64,000 nucleotides of DNA from Bog-473 sp963824195 (GCA_963824195.1 CAWGOJ010000025.1:62001-126000); one strand, 5' to 3'. Counted from the first letter of the stretch, positions 7,600 to 15,649 are shown. The notes: generated by a model from the letters alone, not told the origin. Program-made: numbers and translations.

Positions 7600-8558
7600 T
7601 CAGCCACCTCCTCGGGACGAGGGTCGACCTGCTCGGCCGTCAGCTCGAGGAACGCTTCTTCGAGGCTTCCGCCGTGTGCTTCGACGTCGCGCACCCCAGG
7701 GAACGTTGCGAACAGCGCCGGGAGTGCCACGTCGGCGTCCGAGCACGAAAGCACCACCGTTTCACCGTGGCGCTCGACGTTCATCACGCCGGGTAGGGCG
7801 CGAAGCGACGAGAGGTCGACCACCGGCAGCGTCGCCCGGACCGTTCGAGACCCCGCCTTCGCCTTGATCTCGGTGGCCGGCCCGTCGGCGACAATGGACC
7901 CACGGGCGATGAGCACGATCCGGTCCGCGAACGCATCGGCCTCTTCGAGGTAGTGGGTGGCAAAGACGACGGTCTTTCCTTCTGTAGCGACTCCGCGCAT
8001 CACCTCCCAGAACTCGTGTCGGCCCTCCACGTCGATGCCGGCAGTCGGCTCATCGAGCACCAAGAGATCGGCATTGGCGACGAGGGCCGTAGCGAATCGC
8101 ACCCGCTGCGCTTGCCCGCCGGAGAGCTTCGTCGTCCAACGCTGCGCGAGGTCGCCGAGCCCCGTGCGTCGAAGCACATCCTCGACATCAAGAGGCTGCG
8201 GGTAGTACGAAGCAACAAGCGTGAGCAATTCACGAACACGCAGGTGGTCCGGCAGTGACCCGGTCTGGAGCATCCCCCCGACCCTTCCCGATCTGACTGC
8301 CCTAGCCGGTGCGAGGCCGCACACGCTGACTGCTCCGGCATCGGGGTATCGCAGGCCGAGGATCATGTCGATCGTCGTCGTCTTGCCTGCGCCGTTCGGT
8401 CCGAGAAGTGCGACGGTCTCGCCGGCCTCGATCCGGAGATCGATCCCGCGAACCGCTTGGACCGATCCGTAGGACTTGGTCAAGCCGGTGGCCTCGATTC
8501 CGCCAGCCTCGGCGCTGGCGTTGGGGATCGCCATTCCGGCAAAGGCGTGTTCGGTCAC
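7596..8558 (-). CDS. ABC exporter ATP-binding protein
   Basis: This 320-residue ATPase works with the permease at 6865-7599. It shows Walker A 'LLGPNGAGKTTT', signature 'LSGGQAQR', Walker B 'LLVLDEPTAG' and the H-loop 'FATHYLEE'. A C-terminal domain of about 90 residues, usual for DrrA-like exporters, follows. The start is GTG 8558. The NatA/DrrA type suggests drug or lipid export. The gene pair is transcribed away from the Nudix gene behind a 420-base gap. Confidence 0.9.
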   Translation of the reverse strand: MTEHAFAGMAIPNASAEAGGIEATGLTKSYGSVQAVRGIDLRIEAGETVALLGPNGAGKTTTIDMILGLRYPDAGAVSVCGLAPARAVRSGRVGGMLQTGSLPDHLRVRELLTLVASYYPQPLDVEDVLRRTGLGDLAQRWTTKLSGGQAQRVRFATALVANADLLVLDEPTAGIDVEGRHEFWEVMRGVATEGKTVVFATHYLEEADAFADRIVLIARGSIVADGPATEIKAKAGSRTVRATLPVVDLSSLRALPGVMNVERHGETVVLSCSDADVALPALFATFPGVRDVEAHGGSLEEAFLELTAEQVDPRPEEVAE

Positions 8559-8978
8559 GCCTGATCGTCGTTGACTATTCGCCTGCGCAGTAGAGGCACT
8601 CGTGATACCCGCCTCGGCAGTGGGTTTCCTCTGACTCTACGTCGGTGACGGGAGGGGTGCCCCACTTTGACGCCGTGATATCCAAATGGGCCATGACCCC
8701 GATGTGGATTCGGACTGGGGCAGGGCGAAGTGGTCCGGATCCGGTTCGCCTCGGGACCCGATGCCGGCGAAGCCGGTGTTGGGGGCGGGCCGGGTCTTGC
8801 CCCGAGCCGCAGCCCCTTGGGGCCGTGGCGGGAGCGGGGAGGGGTCGGACCACTGGTCACTAACCGTGGGGGGACGCCCACAAACCCCGACTGGAGACTG
8901 TCTCCCTGGTCGTGCTCCTAACCGGCGTTATGAACTCACCTTTCGAGCCAGCCGGAGTCCGTAGCCAACGAGCTCAAC
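8559..8978. other. Intergenic region holding one split palindromic repeat
   Basis: No gene is supported in this 420-base stretch. It holds one copy (8652-8726) of a short repeat also found near 9.6 and 10.3 kb. A 39-codon minus-strand frame ending in a Cys/His-rich tail lies inside it but has no ribosome site. Confidence 0.5.
8652..8726. repeat. Short palindromic repeat, copy with about 35-base insert
   Basis: The left arm GAGGGGTGCCCCACT and the right arm CGGACTGGGGCAGGGC match the arms of the hairpin at 10314-10356. Here they are separated by about 35 extra bases. The complementary cores TGCCCCA and TGGGGCA could still pair. It lies upstream of the ABC exporter genes. Confidence 0.5.
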
Positions 8979-9530
8979 TCACGTTCCGTGGATCCGGCCC
9001 AACACGCCAAGGTGCTCGAGGCCCACGTATCCGGCCCACCCGTCGGTTAGCTGCCCCGACTGGAGTCGCAGGTGGAAGTCGTCTAACGAGACGGTAACTG
9101 CCTCGCAGAACTCCTCCGATGTGTCCAGTACCGGTTCGCTGACCCTTCGGCAACCCGTCGCCACCGCAGCCCATTTGCGGCGAGCGATGTTCGCACCTTG
9201 CCAAGTGTGGCCGACGACCGTCACCTGACCTCTGTACCCCGTCTCTTCGGTCAACTCCCGGCCAGCCGCTTGAAGAGGTGACTCTCCGACACTGAGCTCC
9301 CCGCCGGGAAGTTCGTCCAAAACGCACGCCGGTCCCGGTCGGAACTGTCGCGCCAGGACGAATTGCCCGCTCTCCGTGACAGCGACCACGGCAACAGCAT
9401 CCCGCGCCGCCATGATGTCCCAGTCCACCGCTACCCCATCGGGCATCCGATAGGTCTTGGTGACGACCTCGATCCATCCATTCGGTCCGGGACGTTGACG
9501 GATCAAATCCCAAGATTGCGTTTCGGACAT
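8979..9530 (-). CDS. Nudix hydrolase
   Basis: This 183-residue protein has a complete Nudix box, 'GELSVGESPLQAAGRELTEE' followed by TGY, matching GX5EX7REUXEEXGU. The box binds Mg2+ for cleaving nucleoside-diphosphate-linked substrates. The N-terminal 'NGWIEVVTKTYRMPDG' and overall size are like ADP-ribose/ADP-sugar pyrophosphatases, but the substrate cannot be fixed by sequence alone. The start is ATG 9530. It sits in a sparse region between an exporter and an immunity-like gene. Confidence 0.88.
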   Translation of the reverse strand: MSETQSWDLIRQRPGPNGWIEVVTKTYRMPDGVAVDWDIMAARDAVAVVAVTESGQFVLARQFRPGPACVLDELPGGELSVGESPLQAAGRELTEETGYRGQVTVVGHTWQGANIARRKWAAVATGCRRVSEPVLDTSEEFCEAVTVSLDDFHLRLQSGQLTDGWAGYVGLEHLGVLGRIHGT

Positions 9531-9612
9531 CTGGCCCTTTCAACGGCTCTCCGACAACGTTACAAAGCGCACCTCAGACCTGCATGAGCGGCTTGCCCCT
9601 CGTCCGAGAGGT

Positions 9613-9653
9613 GCTGCAGGGTGGCTCCTCGTCCCGGCGGACTGGGGCAGTGC
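9613..9653. repeat. Short palindromic repeat, degenerate copy
   Basis: CAGGGTGGCTCCTCGTCCCGGCG followed by GACTGGGGCAG resembles the repeat at 10314-10356 with several changes and a weakened left arm. It overlaps the 3' edge of the immunity-like gene and lies upstream of the Nudix gene. Confidence 0.4.
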
Positions 9654-9654
9654 C

Positions 9655-10290
9655 CTACGGCTGTTGTCGGTGACGGACACCCACGATGGGAGTGCCCGGA
9701 TCACTTGCAGCGGCTTGGTGGATCAGTTGGCCGACCAGTGACCAGTACACAGCCATGTCCGTCCGCTCCAGATTGGACGGTTCGTCTGCGCCTCCAAGGA
9801 ACAGCGGAATCCGATAGCCGATGCACTCGGCGGAACCCAGAGGGTCGGGGTCATCGGCCTCACGCCTCCATCGTCGATAGAAGTCCACAGCCAAGGCGGC
9901 GTCGGTCAGATCGATCAGTCCGTCTTGGTGCAGACCTACAACCGTGAACGGAAGCTCCAATGCCTGTCCAGTACCAGGCTCCAAAAGCAGGCAGAGGTGA
10001 CCGTACGGGCCGGTTCGGTCACGGTCAACGGCGAACTGGCGACCCAGCCAGTCGAATCCAAACGGGATCGCTCGGTCCTGAAATGCCGGGAACCCCTCTG
10101 CAACGAGCCCGGACCAGACAAGCGCAGATGTGGGGGTGTGGACCCGATACAACCCTTCGTCAAGGCAGATGCCACCCAATGACGCGAACACTTCGTCCAG
10201 CTGTTCCTGTGCGAACGGCCATTGTGTGGCCTCACCGGTGAGTGGGCCTCCAGCCACTCGGAACGAGGAACGCAGACGATCAAATCCCAC
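9655..10290 (-). CDS. DUF1851 / Tdi1-type immunity-like protein
   Basis: This 211-residue protein resembles T6SS immunity protein Tdi1 (DUF1851). The C-terminal part carries the family pattern 'ECIGYRIPLFLGG' followed by 'NLERTDMAVYWSLVGQL', and the N-terminal part contains 'FGFDWLGRQFAVD'. Such proteins neutralise effector toxins or act as orphan immunity genes. No toxin or secretion gene is adjacent. The start is GTG 10290. An orphan immunity protein in an accessory region is a common outcome of horizontal transfer; that part is inference. Confidence 0.7.
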   Translation of the reverse strand: MGFDRLRSSFRVAGGPLTGEATQWPFAQEQLDEVFASLGGICLDEGLYRVHTPTSALVWSGLVAEGFPAFQDRAIPFGFDWLGRQFAVDRDRTGPYGHLCLLLEPGTGQALELPFTVVGLHQDGLIDLTDAALAVDFYRRWRREADDPDPLGSAECIGYRIPLFLGGADEPSNLERTDMAVYWSLVGQLIHQAAASDPGTPIVGVRHRQQP

Positions 10291-10617
10291 GGCGCAATCA
10301 TGGCCGAAGCTCGGCAGCAGGGGTGCCCCACTCGTGCCGGACTGGGGCAGGGCTGCTCAGTTCGCTCAGTAGCCGTCCGCCGCTCCGTTGGTAGCCTTCG
10401 GCGCGCGTGCCGCCGACACGCTTCGACGTACCACCAGCACCCCTTGACGTCCTGCCACTGGCCCTACCGCGCCGGCTCCCCGCGGCAGTGGGTCGCCTGC
10501 AGCTGGCGGGACTGCACCATCCGGAAGCAGCGGCCGGGCTGAGGGCTGAAGGCCGTGATGAGGTCGCCGGGTTCGGGCATCGGGTCCACGGGGGCTCGAC
10601 GGTAGACCGTGGTCGGG
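10291..10617. other. Intergenic region with hairpin, no supported gene
   Basis: Only the hairpin at 10314-10356 stands out. Frames here are proline/arginine-rich on both strands and have no ribosome sites. Confidence 0.5.
10314..10356. repeat. Palindromic repeat forming a two-part hairpin
   Basis: The outer arms GCAGC and GCTGC (10314-10318 and 10352-10356) and the perfect inner 7-bp arms TGCCCCA (10324-10330) and TGGGGCA (10343-10349) enclose a 12-base loop. Related sequences occur at 8652-8726 and 9613-9653. It lies just upstream of the immunity-like gene start. It may be a REP/MITE-like element or a regulatory hairpin. Confidence 0.5.
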
Positions 10618-10920
10618 TCAACCGGCTCTGAGCCCATGGTTCGTCTGACTCGTCTCTGGGGAGGTCACCCGCTCGTGTCGTTCGAGACAGCTCTGGCAGC
10701 GCTGGTCATCGGCGATCGCCCTCCATGGTCGCCGGGGGCTTGTGTAGCTGAAGGCGATCCCACACCGCGTGAGCGCCCTCTCATCGTCGATCATGTGCCA
10801 GCGAGCAGAACGGACCAGCCGGCGTCGTCGCCACCCGCCGGCTCCGTAGCCATCGACTAGTTGGCTAATAAATACCGCTGACTCGAACCGCTCGTCCATG
10901 AGACCCCAGTTGTAGGTCAT
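10618..10920 (-). CDS. Small putative zinc-binding protein
   Basis: The product is 100 residues from ATG 10920, or 93 from ATG 10899. Its core 'RWHMIDDERALTRCG' followed by 'CQSCLERHE' has the spacing H...CG...CxxC found in many small actinobacterial and actinophage zinc-binding proteins. Family function is unknown. Frame composition is otherwise Arg-rich. There is no partner gene, and it stands alone between the immunity-like gene and a small membrane protein. Confidence 0.45.
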   Translation of the reverse strand: MTYNWGLMDERFESAVFISQLVDGYGAGGWRRRRLVRSARWHMIDDERALTRCGIAFSYTSPRRPWRAIADDQRCQSCLERHERVTSPETSQTNHGLRAG

Positions 10921-11098
10921 TGGATCATCGCGAGGGGCGGTGACGACGCACCCGCTTCGGCAGCCGCAACCGCCCCTCAGTCACGATGCTGACGCCGCGG
11001 CCCGCCACGAAATAGAGCCGACCGGACTGGACTGGCACAAGAGATGCACAACAACGGGTCCACCCGCGCGTCACCGCCCGCCCGTACCATCGCCGTCG

Positions 11099-11269
11099 AT
11101 GGTGGACCTGCTCGAAGAGGACCCCACGCCCGACCAGGCCCCGACGCTGACGGAGTTCGAGGAGGCCCGGGGCATGACCGTGATCGGCTGCCTCGTCACG
11201 CTCCTGCTCATGGCGGCGACGTGGGCGGCCGTCATCGGCGGCGGCTATCTGCTCGTGGAGCACCTGTAG
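11099..11269 (+). CDS. Small single-span membrane protein
   Basis: From ATG 11099 a 56-residue protein is read: an acidic N-terminus ('MVDLLEEDPTPDQAPTLTEF') followed by one strong membrane helix ('MTVIGCLVTLLLMAATWAAV') and a short tail. This looks like a genuine small membrane protein. The frame is open further upstream, but that part is low-complexity. Function is unknown. Confidence 0.5.
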   Translation: MVDLLEEDPTPDQAPTLTEFEEARGMTVIGCLVTLLLMAATWAAVIGGGYLLVEHL

Positions 11270-11408
11270 TCGGCTGGCTACTGCGAGGGGTGCCCTGTGC
11301 GCCAGGAGTGCCTAGCCTCAGCCCCCGAGGTGGCGTCGACGACGGGAGTGTGGGGTGGGACAACGGGGGCGGCTCGCAAGGCCCTACGGCGTGGCGTGGC
11401 CTGAGTCG

Positions 11409-11445
11409 CGATCCAACCCCGTCAGGCGGTAACGAGGTTGGATCG
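11409..11445. terminator. Strong hairpin, candidate terminator or protein site
   Basis: The perfect 10-bp arms CGATCCAACC (11409-11418) and GGTTGGATCG (11436-11445) continue, after one mismatch, into a 3-bp CGT/ACG stem with a 9-base loop. No T-run follows on either strand. It lies 140 bases after the small membrane gene and 137 before the next plus-strand gene, so termination is possible. A recombinase or regulator site is an alternative. Confidence 0.45.
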
Positions 11446-11581
11446 TCCCCAACCAACCGCTTTGGCGCCAGCGGCGGCCACACCCCTCGGGGGTGCCGGA
11501 AGTGTGCCACAAACCCAGCGTGCGCTGCCTGGGGGACTGCGCGCCCGCCCTCGCCCGAGCGTTCTGGCGTATCGTCCGCCC

Positions 11582-11977
11582 ATGCCCGACTGGACACCCG
11601 TCGAAATCGAGCGAACCGAGGTTGTAGGAGAGCCGACACCGGACCGAGTAGCGCTTGTCTTCCACCTGAGCTCCGAACCCGACCCCCAATGGAGAAGCTT
11701 CTTCGACACCGCACCGTGGAAGACCACAGCCAGTCACCTGGGATCCACAATGGGAAAGCCGCGAGCCCGTGGAAGCACCATCTCTGTAGTGGTCACCGAG
11801 GCCGACGTCGATCGGGCGAAGGAGCAGATCAGATCGGCGCTGGAGAACGCGAACACGCAGTACCAGACCCGGGTCATTGACCCTCAGATCGAACGCGAGG
11901 CAGCAGAGGCAGCCCAGGCCGAGGCTGCTGAGGCGAAGCGGCAGGAGCTTGAGGATCGCCTCAACCCACCCGACTGA
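11582..11977 (+). CDS. Hypothetical protein with C-terminal charged helix
   Basis: This 131-residue protein starts at ATG 11582. The first 80 residues form a small mixed alpha/beta domain ('VALVFHLSSEPDPQW', 'STISVVVTEADVDRAKEQI'). The last 35 are an Ala/Glu/Lys-rich helix probably extended or coiled-coil ('IEREAAEAAQAEAAEAKRQE'). Codon use is ordinary for this genome. No family is recognised and there is no operon partner. Confidence 0.55.
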   Translation: MPDWTPVEIERTEVVGEPTPDRVALVFHLSSEPDPQWRSFFDTAPWKTTASHLGSTMGKPRARGSTISVVVTEADVDRAKEQIRSALENANTQYQTRVIDPQIEREAAEAAQAEAAEAKRQELEDRLNPPD

Positions 11978-12403
11978 CCCCTCCACCGTGGTCACACGAG
12001 TGGTCACAGACTCCCCATAACGCACCCGGATTCGGCTGCATGACGAGGCTCGGACCACCGAGTCAAAGCGCCCGCTGACCAGGGGTCTCGGGATTCTGCT
12101 GCACTCCGCAGGACGAGCCTTAGGGGAGTTCGAGTCCCGATCCGGGCACGGCGTGTTCCCTGGTCAGAGGTCCGAGGACGTCCGAGGTCGGCTCTCAGAT
12201 CACACTTGGTCGCAGAGAGCCGAATGAGTCCAGGGCGACCCTCTGCAACAAGTCCGCTGGCTCCTCGCACCATTCCTCGGCGAGGGCCCGGAGCGCCACC
12301 CCGCCAAGCTGAACAAGCCGTCGAACGCCTCCGGACCCGTTCCCTCGGCGCGGCAGGGAGGAGGTCCATCACCGACACGGAGCGTCGGGGACCGGTTCCC
12401 GGA
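11978..12403. other. Intergenic region with tRNA-tail-like motif
   Basis: No gene is supported here. The stretch contains a motif (12115-12148) that resembles the 3' part of a tRNA gene and recurs at 15599-15631. A full tRNA cloverleaf cannot be drawn. Confidence 0.4.
12115..12148 (+). repeat. tRNA T-arm-like direct repeat, copy 1
   Basis: GAGCCTTAGGGGAGTTCGAG followed by TCCCGATCCGGGCA shares about 28 of 33 positions with 15599-15631. The GTTCGAG core is typical of tRNA T-loops. The two copies flank about 3.45 kb of low-density accessory DNA, as duplicated att sites would. Confidence 0.35.
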
Positions 12404-12817
12404 TTAACGGTTCTCGGTTTCCTCCCTATACGGGGGAACCGGAACCACGTCCCGTCCGAAACCGTCCGCGGACCGACTCGCGGGCAGAGCTGTCGGTGCA
12501 GCGGTAAGCGCTGGCGTCTTCTGTCGCCTGTCCGCCTGGACATGCCGCCGGTTCGACAGAATCGGCACAGAATCAGCCGTCACGGTTGTGACCTCGTCGG
12601 TGGTGACTCTTTGTACTCTCGAAGGCGGGTCGCCGATACCCAGCCGGTCCCATACGAACCAACGGAACGCGTTGAGTGGATTGCGGTCATCTCGAACCCA
12701 CCGCATCGCTGTCTTCAACAACCAAGCGTGCTCGATGATTCTCTCGTAGTCCGGGCCGAGCGAGCTGCCGTCGTCCGATGGACGCTCAGTGGTCTCCTTG
12801 GACTTCGCAAATTCCAT
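12404..12817 (-). CDS. Hypothetical protein, 137 residues
   Basis: A strong ribosome site, GGAGGAG eight bases before ATG 12817, supports this gene. The N-terminal 70 residues look like a folded domain ('YERIIEHAWLLKTAMRWV', 'AFRWFVWDRLGIGDPP'). The C-terminal part is polar and probably disordered. No family is recognised. It stands alone and may belong to a former mobile element. Confidence 0.55.
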   Translation of the reverse strand: MEFAKSKETTERPSDDGSSLGPDYERIIEHAWLLKTAMRWVRDDRNPLNAFRWFVWDRLGIGDPPSRVQRVTTDEVTTVTADSVPILSNRRHVQADRRQKTPALTAAPTALPASRSADGFGRDVVPVPPYREETENR

Positions 12818-13185
12818 GAGTCAACTCCTCCGAGGCTCCCTGTATTGGTCTCGACGGGCTTGTCCCCTGGCTTTAGGCGCCGGGTGACCCCTCTACCAAT
12901 GGCCCTGGTTAAGACAAACGGGCTGGGATCAAGAAAGTGTGAGATCGGTGTATGAATTCCGTAAGAATCGCCCTGCGCCGTCCCCCGCGATCGGGCGCCT
13001 CCATGGCCCGCGGCGCCCGCGGCCATTCGCCGGCGTCCGCTCGGCTGACCCGCGAGACGATGCGCGCGCGATCCGCGAAACCCCTAGTCAGATCTCATGG
13101 AGGCGCAGGATTCAGAGTCCCGCTGCGCTGAAGAGTTGCCAGGTCAAAGGCACCGCCGCAGCACGAAGTCACAAGGGGGTCACCG
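12818..13185. other. Intergenic region, nothing recognised
   Basis: I see no gene or clear signal beyond the ribosome site for the minus-strand gene at 12404-12817. Confidence 0.4.
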
Positions 13186-13473
13186 ATGACCAGCCCGCCA
13201 CGCGGCTACTCGTGGCCGCAGTTCGAGCCCGGCAATGTGGCGGCTGTCGGTCATGGTGCCTTCTGCTGTCGGAAAGTGGCCGAGGTCGCCGAGACACTGC
13301 GCCCGACGCTGGCCGGGCCACTCGACGCGCCCGTGGACCCAGGACCACCACGGCGCCGAAGTCGATGCCTCCGCTTGGGTGTCGCACTCGTCATCGCGGT
13401 GCTGGTCGTCCTCGTTGCAGGGATCGGCCTCCTGGTGATCCGCCGTCGCGGCGCTCACCCCACCAACCGCTGA
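13186..13473 (+). CDS. Short chimeric protein: phage-like N-terminus plus membrane helix
   Basis: ATG 13186 follows an AAGGGGG ribosome site. The first 40 residues, 'PRGYSWPQFEPGNVAAVGHG' onward, closely resemble the N-terminus of actinophage terminase small subunits (RGYSWPPFxxGNxxALxHGA). A basic stretch and a single hydrophobic helix ('VALVIAVLVVLVAGIGLLV') then end the protein at 95 residues. This looks like a fusion of a terminase-like head with unrelated membrane sequence, probably by decay of a phage gene. It may be expressed as a small membrane protein. Confidence 0.45.
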   Translation: MTSPPRGYSWPQFEPGNVAAVGHGAFCCRKVAEVAETLRPTLAGPLDAPVDPGPPRRRSRCLRLGVALVIAVLVVLVAGIGLLVIRRRGAHPTNR

Positions 13474-13995
13474 CCCCGATCGCTCGGTCTTCGTCGGCGA
13501 GAGCTTCGGTCGCCAGGAGCTCGCCCCCGAGTTCATCTGGCCGGGGCATTCGCAGAGCCGTCACCACGGGCACCTACGGGTCTCAAGGAGGCCACAGACG
13601 CTTGCAGATGGCCTCGGACAGGGCATCAACGAGGCCGTCACCCCACCTCTGTCTAGCCGGCTCACCTGGACTCTTGGAGACTGCACGGACTGGGTCGGAC
13701 GGGACCGGCGGGAGTTCGGGCTCCGCCCGGGCAGCCTGCGGCCAGCGCTATTGGACAGCTCGCGTCGCGACACCGCTGAGCGCTCGTGAAGCCCCTGGAA
13801 CGCCTCGGTCACGACCGAACGCCCAATTCCCGCACAACGGGTTCACCTGGCTCGTTCCGACGACCGATAGACCCGAGGGAGACGAGGTGTTCGGAACGTG
13901 CCAATCTTTAGCGGGCCATTGGGTCCGACACTGCGCTGATTCCTCGACCCCACCATCCTTCGTTGCCGGTATCACCGACTCCCGAACGACCTCTC
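13474..13995. other. Possible relict coding DNA, no intact gene
   Basis: One plus-strand frame (about 13450-13788) is open and protein-like ('SVFVGESFGRQELAPEFIWP') but has no start codon and no ribosome site. I read it as possible gene debris. No other signal is seen up to the lipoprotein gene. Confidence 0.3.
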
Positions 13996-15474
13996 ATGAC
14001 CCGCCTCTTTCGACACGTTGGACTCGCTCTGGCCCTTACGACGGCCACGCTGTACGGGTGCGCGTCCACGTGGACGGCGGGCGGGGCCGGTGCGACCCAA
14101 GACGTGGGTGACACGCCGCTGCCGCCCGGATGGGAGCTCTGCGTGCTCCAGGGAGTCGACGCACAGGTCACCCAGGCGAACGTCACCGATCTCGACGAAT
14201 GGCAGGCGGCCGAAGGCGGATCGACCAACAACTCGGCGGCATTCAACCCCTTCAACACGCGCCGGACCACAGATGCGACCGGGGCCCCGCTCCCCGAGGT
14301 GGACTCGGCCAACGGGTTCCCCGCCTTCGCCACGTGGACCGCGGGCTGTGCGGCGACCGTCGCCACGCTTTTCCAGCCGAACATGTGGTCCATCACCTCT
14401 GCGCTCCGGGCCGGGAACGTTGCGCCGGCTGCCGCGTATCTCGCCGCGGTCGACCAGAGCGCGTGGTGCGCGGCCTCGGCCAACGGCGTACCGTGCTACG
14501 CGAGCACCATTCTTGGTGCCGCGGGAGCCATCCCCGCGTTACTGACCCGTTCATCCGCCCTCGACGTGTTCGGGAATGTGAAGTCGGATTTACATTCGTA
14601 TCTCATCGACGTCGCCGCGGCGACATCTGACCAGACCGTGCTGACGACGCGCCAACAGGGGCTGGCGGCGACGGAAATCCATCTCTCGTCTGCGCAGGCC
14701 CAGTACGACGCGGCGTCCCGCGCCCTTCGGCGTTTTGCGATTGAGGAGTACGTGAACAACGGGCTCTACGCGACCGATACGATCGCGAATCTCGGCAGTG
14801 GCGTCAAAGCGTCCGCCCCACAGGACGCGGACGGTGTGGTGGCCCAGCAATACCTGAGCATCGCGGCCAGCAACTTGATGGCGCGCGCTCAATCTGCCGC
14901 GTTGGCCGTGAAGGCCTCGATCTCGAGACGTGATGCAGCCACCAAAGCGGTCGCTCTGGCCACGGTGTCGCTGGCGTCGGCCGACGCGGCCGAGCGCCAG
15001 TCCCTGACCCAGATGGTGGCCGACATGGCGACCATGCAGGTCGCCGGCGCCTGCACGACTGTGACCATCACGGCGCCCACGAACAGCATGCCGGCAGTGG
15101 GCACGCCGGCGACAACGGGTCCCACGACCACGGTGCCGTCGACAACCGCCCCGTCGACCACGCTCCCCTCGACGACCACGACGACCACCGACCACGACCA
15201 CGACCACGACCACACTCCCCACGACCGTCACCACGACGACCACGCTCCCCACGACTGCCACCACGACGACCACCGTGCCGTCGACGACCATCCCGTCGAC
15301 CACGGTCCCCTCGACGACCACGACGACGACCACCCCCTCCACGACGACGACCACGACCACGGTGCCCGGCACACCCTCGACAGCGAGCCCACAGACGGCA
15401 ATTCCCGCAGGAGTGGCGGCACTACAAGGCTGCGTGACGGCACTGGCACCCTCCGTAAGCTCCTGATCGCGTGA
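13996..15474 (+). CDS. Secreted lipoprotein with Thr-rich tail; frame slips in the repeat
   Basis: Start ATG 13996 gives a signal peptide 'MTRLFRHVGLALALTTATLYG' with lipobox LYGC, so the product should be lipid-anchored outside the membrane; the upstream in-frame ATG 13963 is less likely. Residues about 25-355 form an Ala-rich, mostly helical domain of unknown family. A 'PTTTVPSTT' linker begins at about 15120. At 15188-15189 an extra C in the ACGACC repeat shifts the frame, so the tail as written becomes Asp/His-rich and stops at 15474. The other frame keeps the Thr/Pro/Ser linker and ends 'GVAALQGCVTALAPSVSS' at 15466, which is probably the original C-terminus. Confidence 0.65.
   Translation: MTRLFRHVGLALALTTATLYGCASTWTAGGAGATQDVGDTPLPPGWELCVLQGVDAQVTQANVTDLDEWQAAEGGSTNNSAAFNPFNTRRTTDATGAPLPEVDSANGFPAFATWTAGCAATVATLFQPNMWSITSALRAGNVAPAAAYLAAVDQSAWCAASANGVPCYASTILGAAGAIPALLTRSSALDVFGNVKSDLHSYLIDVAAATSDQTVLTTRQQGLAATEIHLSSAQAQYDAASRALRRFAIEEYVNNGLYATDTIANLGSGVKASAPQDADGVVAQQYLSIAASNLMARAQSAALAVKASISRRDAATKAVALATVSLASADAAERQSLTQMVADMATMQVAGACTTVTITAPTNSMPAVGTPATTGPTTTVPSTTAPSTTLPSTTTTTTDHDHDHDHTPHDRHHDDHAPHDCHHDDHRAVDDHPVDHGPLDDHDDDHPLHDDDHDHGARHTLDSEPTDGNSRRSGGTTRLRDGTGTLRKLLIA
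15120..15372 (+). repeat. ACGACC-type low-complexity repeat
   Basis: Imperfect ACGACC/ACG/CCGTCGACC units encode Thr-Pro-Ser linkers in one frame and Asp/His runs in another. Such repeats are prone to slippage; the frame break at 15188-15189 lies within it. Confidence 0.7.
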
Positions 15475-15598
15475 CCGTGACGCTTCGAAGCGGCCGAGCC
15501 GCCCGGGCGTCAGGATCAGACACCATCAACCGCGCGTCGCACGCCGATCACACGGCACGGTCCGGGACCATCGCGGACGCACTGAACGGGGGCTGACG

Positions 15599-15631
15599 GA
15601 GCCGGCGGGAGTTCGAGCCCCGCTCCGGGGA
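15599..15631 (+). repeat. tRNA T-arm-like direct repeat, copy 2
   Basis: GAGCCGGCGGGAGTTCGAGC followed by CCCGCTCCGGGGA is the partner of 12115-12148. It lies between the lipoprotein gene and the end of the sedolisin gene. No complete tRNA can be folded around it. Confidence 0.35.
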
Positions 15632-15649
15632 GCGAGCTTCAGTCGATGG

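Noticed and set aside
8575..8694. 39-codon minus-strand frame ending in a Cys/His-rich tail
   Set aside because: It starts inside a repeat copy and has no ribosome site; too short to support.
12060..12150. Possible tRNA gene with GTTCGAG T-loop
   Set aside because: A 7-bp acceptor pairing can be drawn, but the T-arm does not sit next to the acceptor and the anticodon stem fails. Reported only as a repeat.
12206..12955. 249-codon plus-strand frame
   Set aside because: Low-complexity Arg/Pro/Ser sequence; the minus frame at 12404-12817 has a strong ribosome site instead.
15170..15370. CRISPR-like short repeats
   Set aside because: The units are contiguous coding repeats of 3-12 bases without spacers.
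14590..15372. Long Val-rich reading frames on the minus strand opposite the lipoprotein
   Set aside because: They are shadows of the ACGACC repeat (GTGGTC on the other strand) with no start signals.
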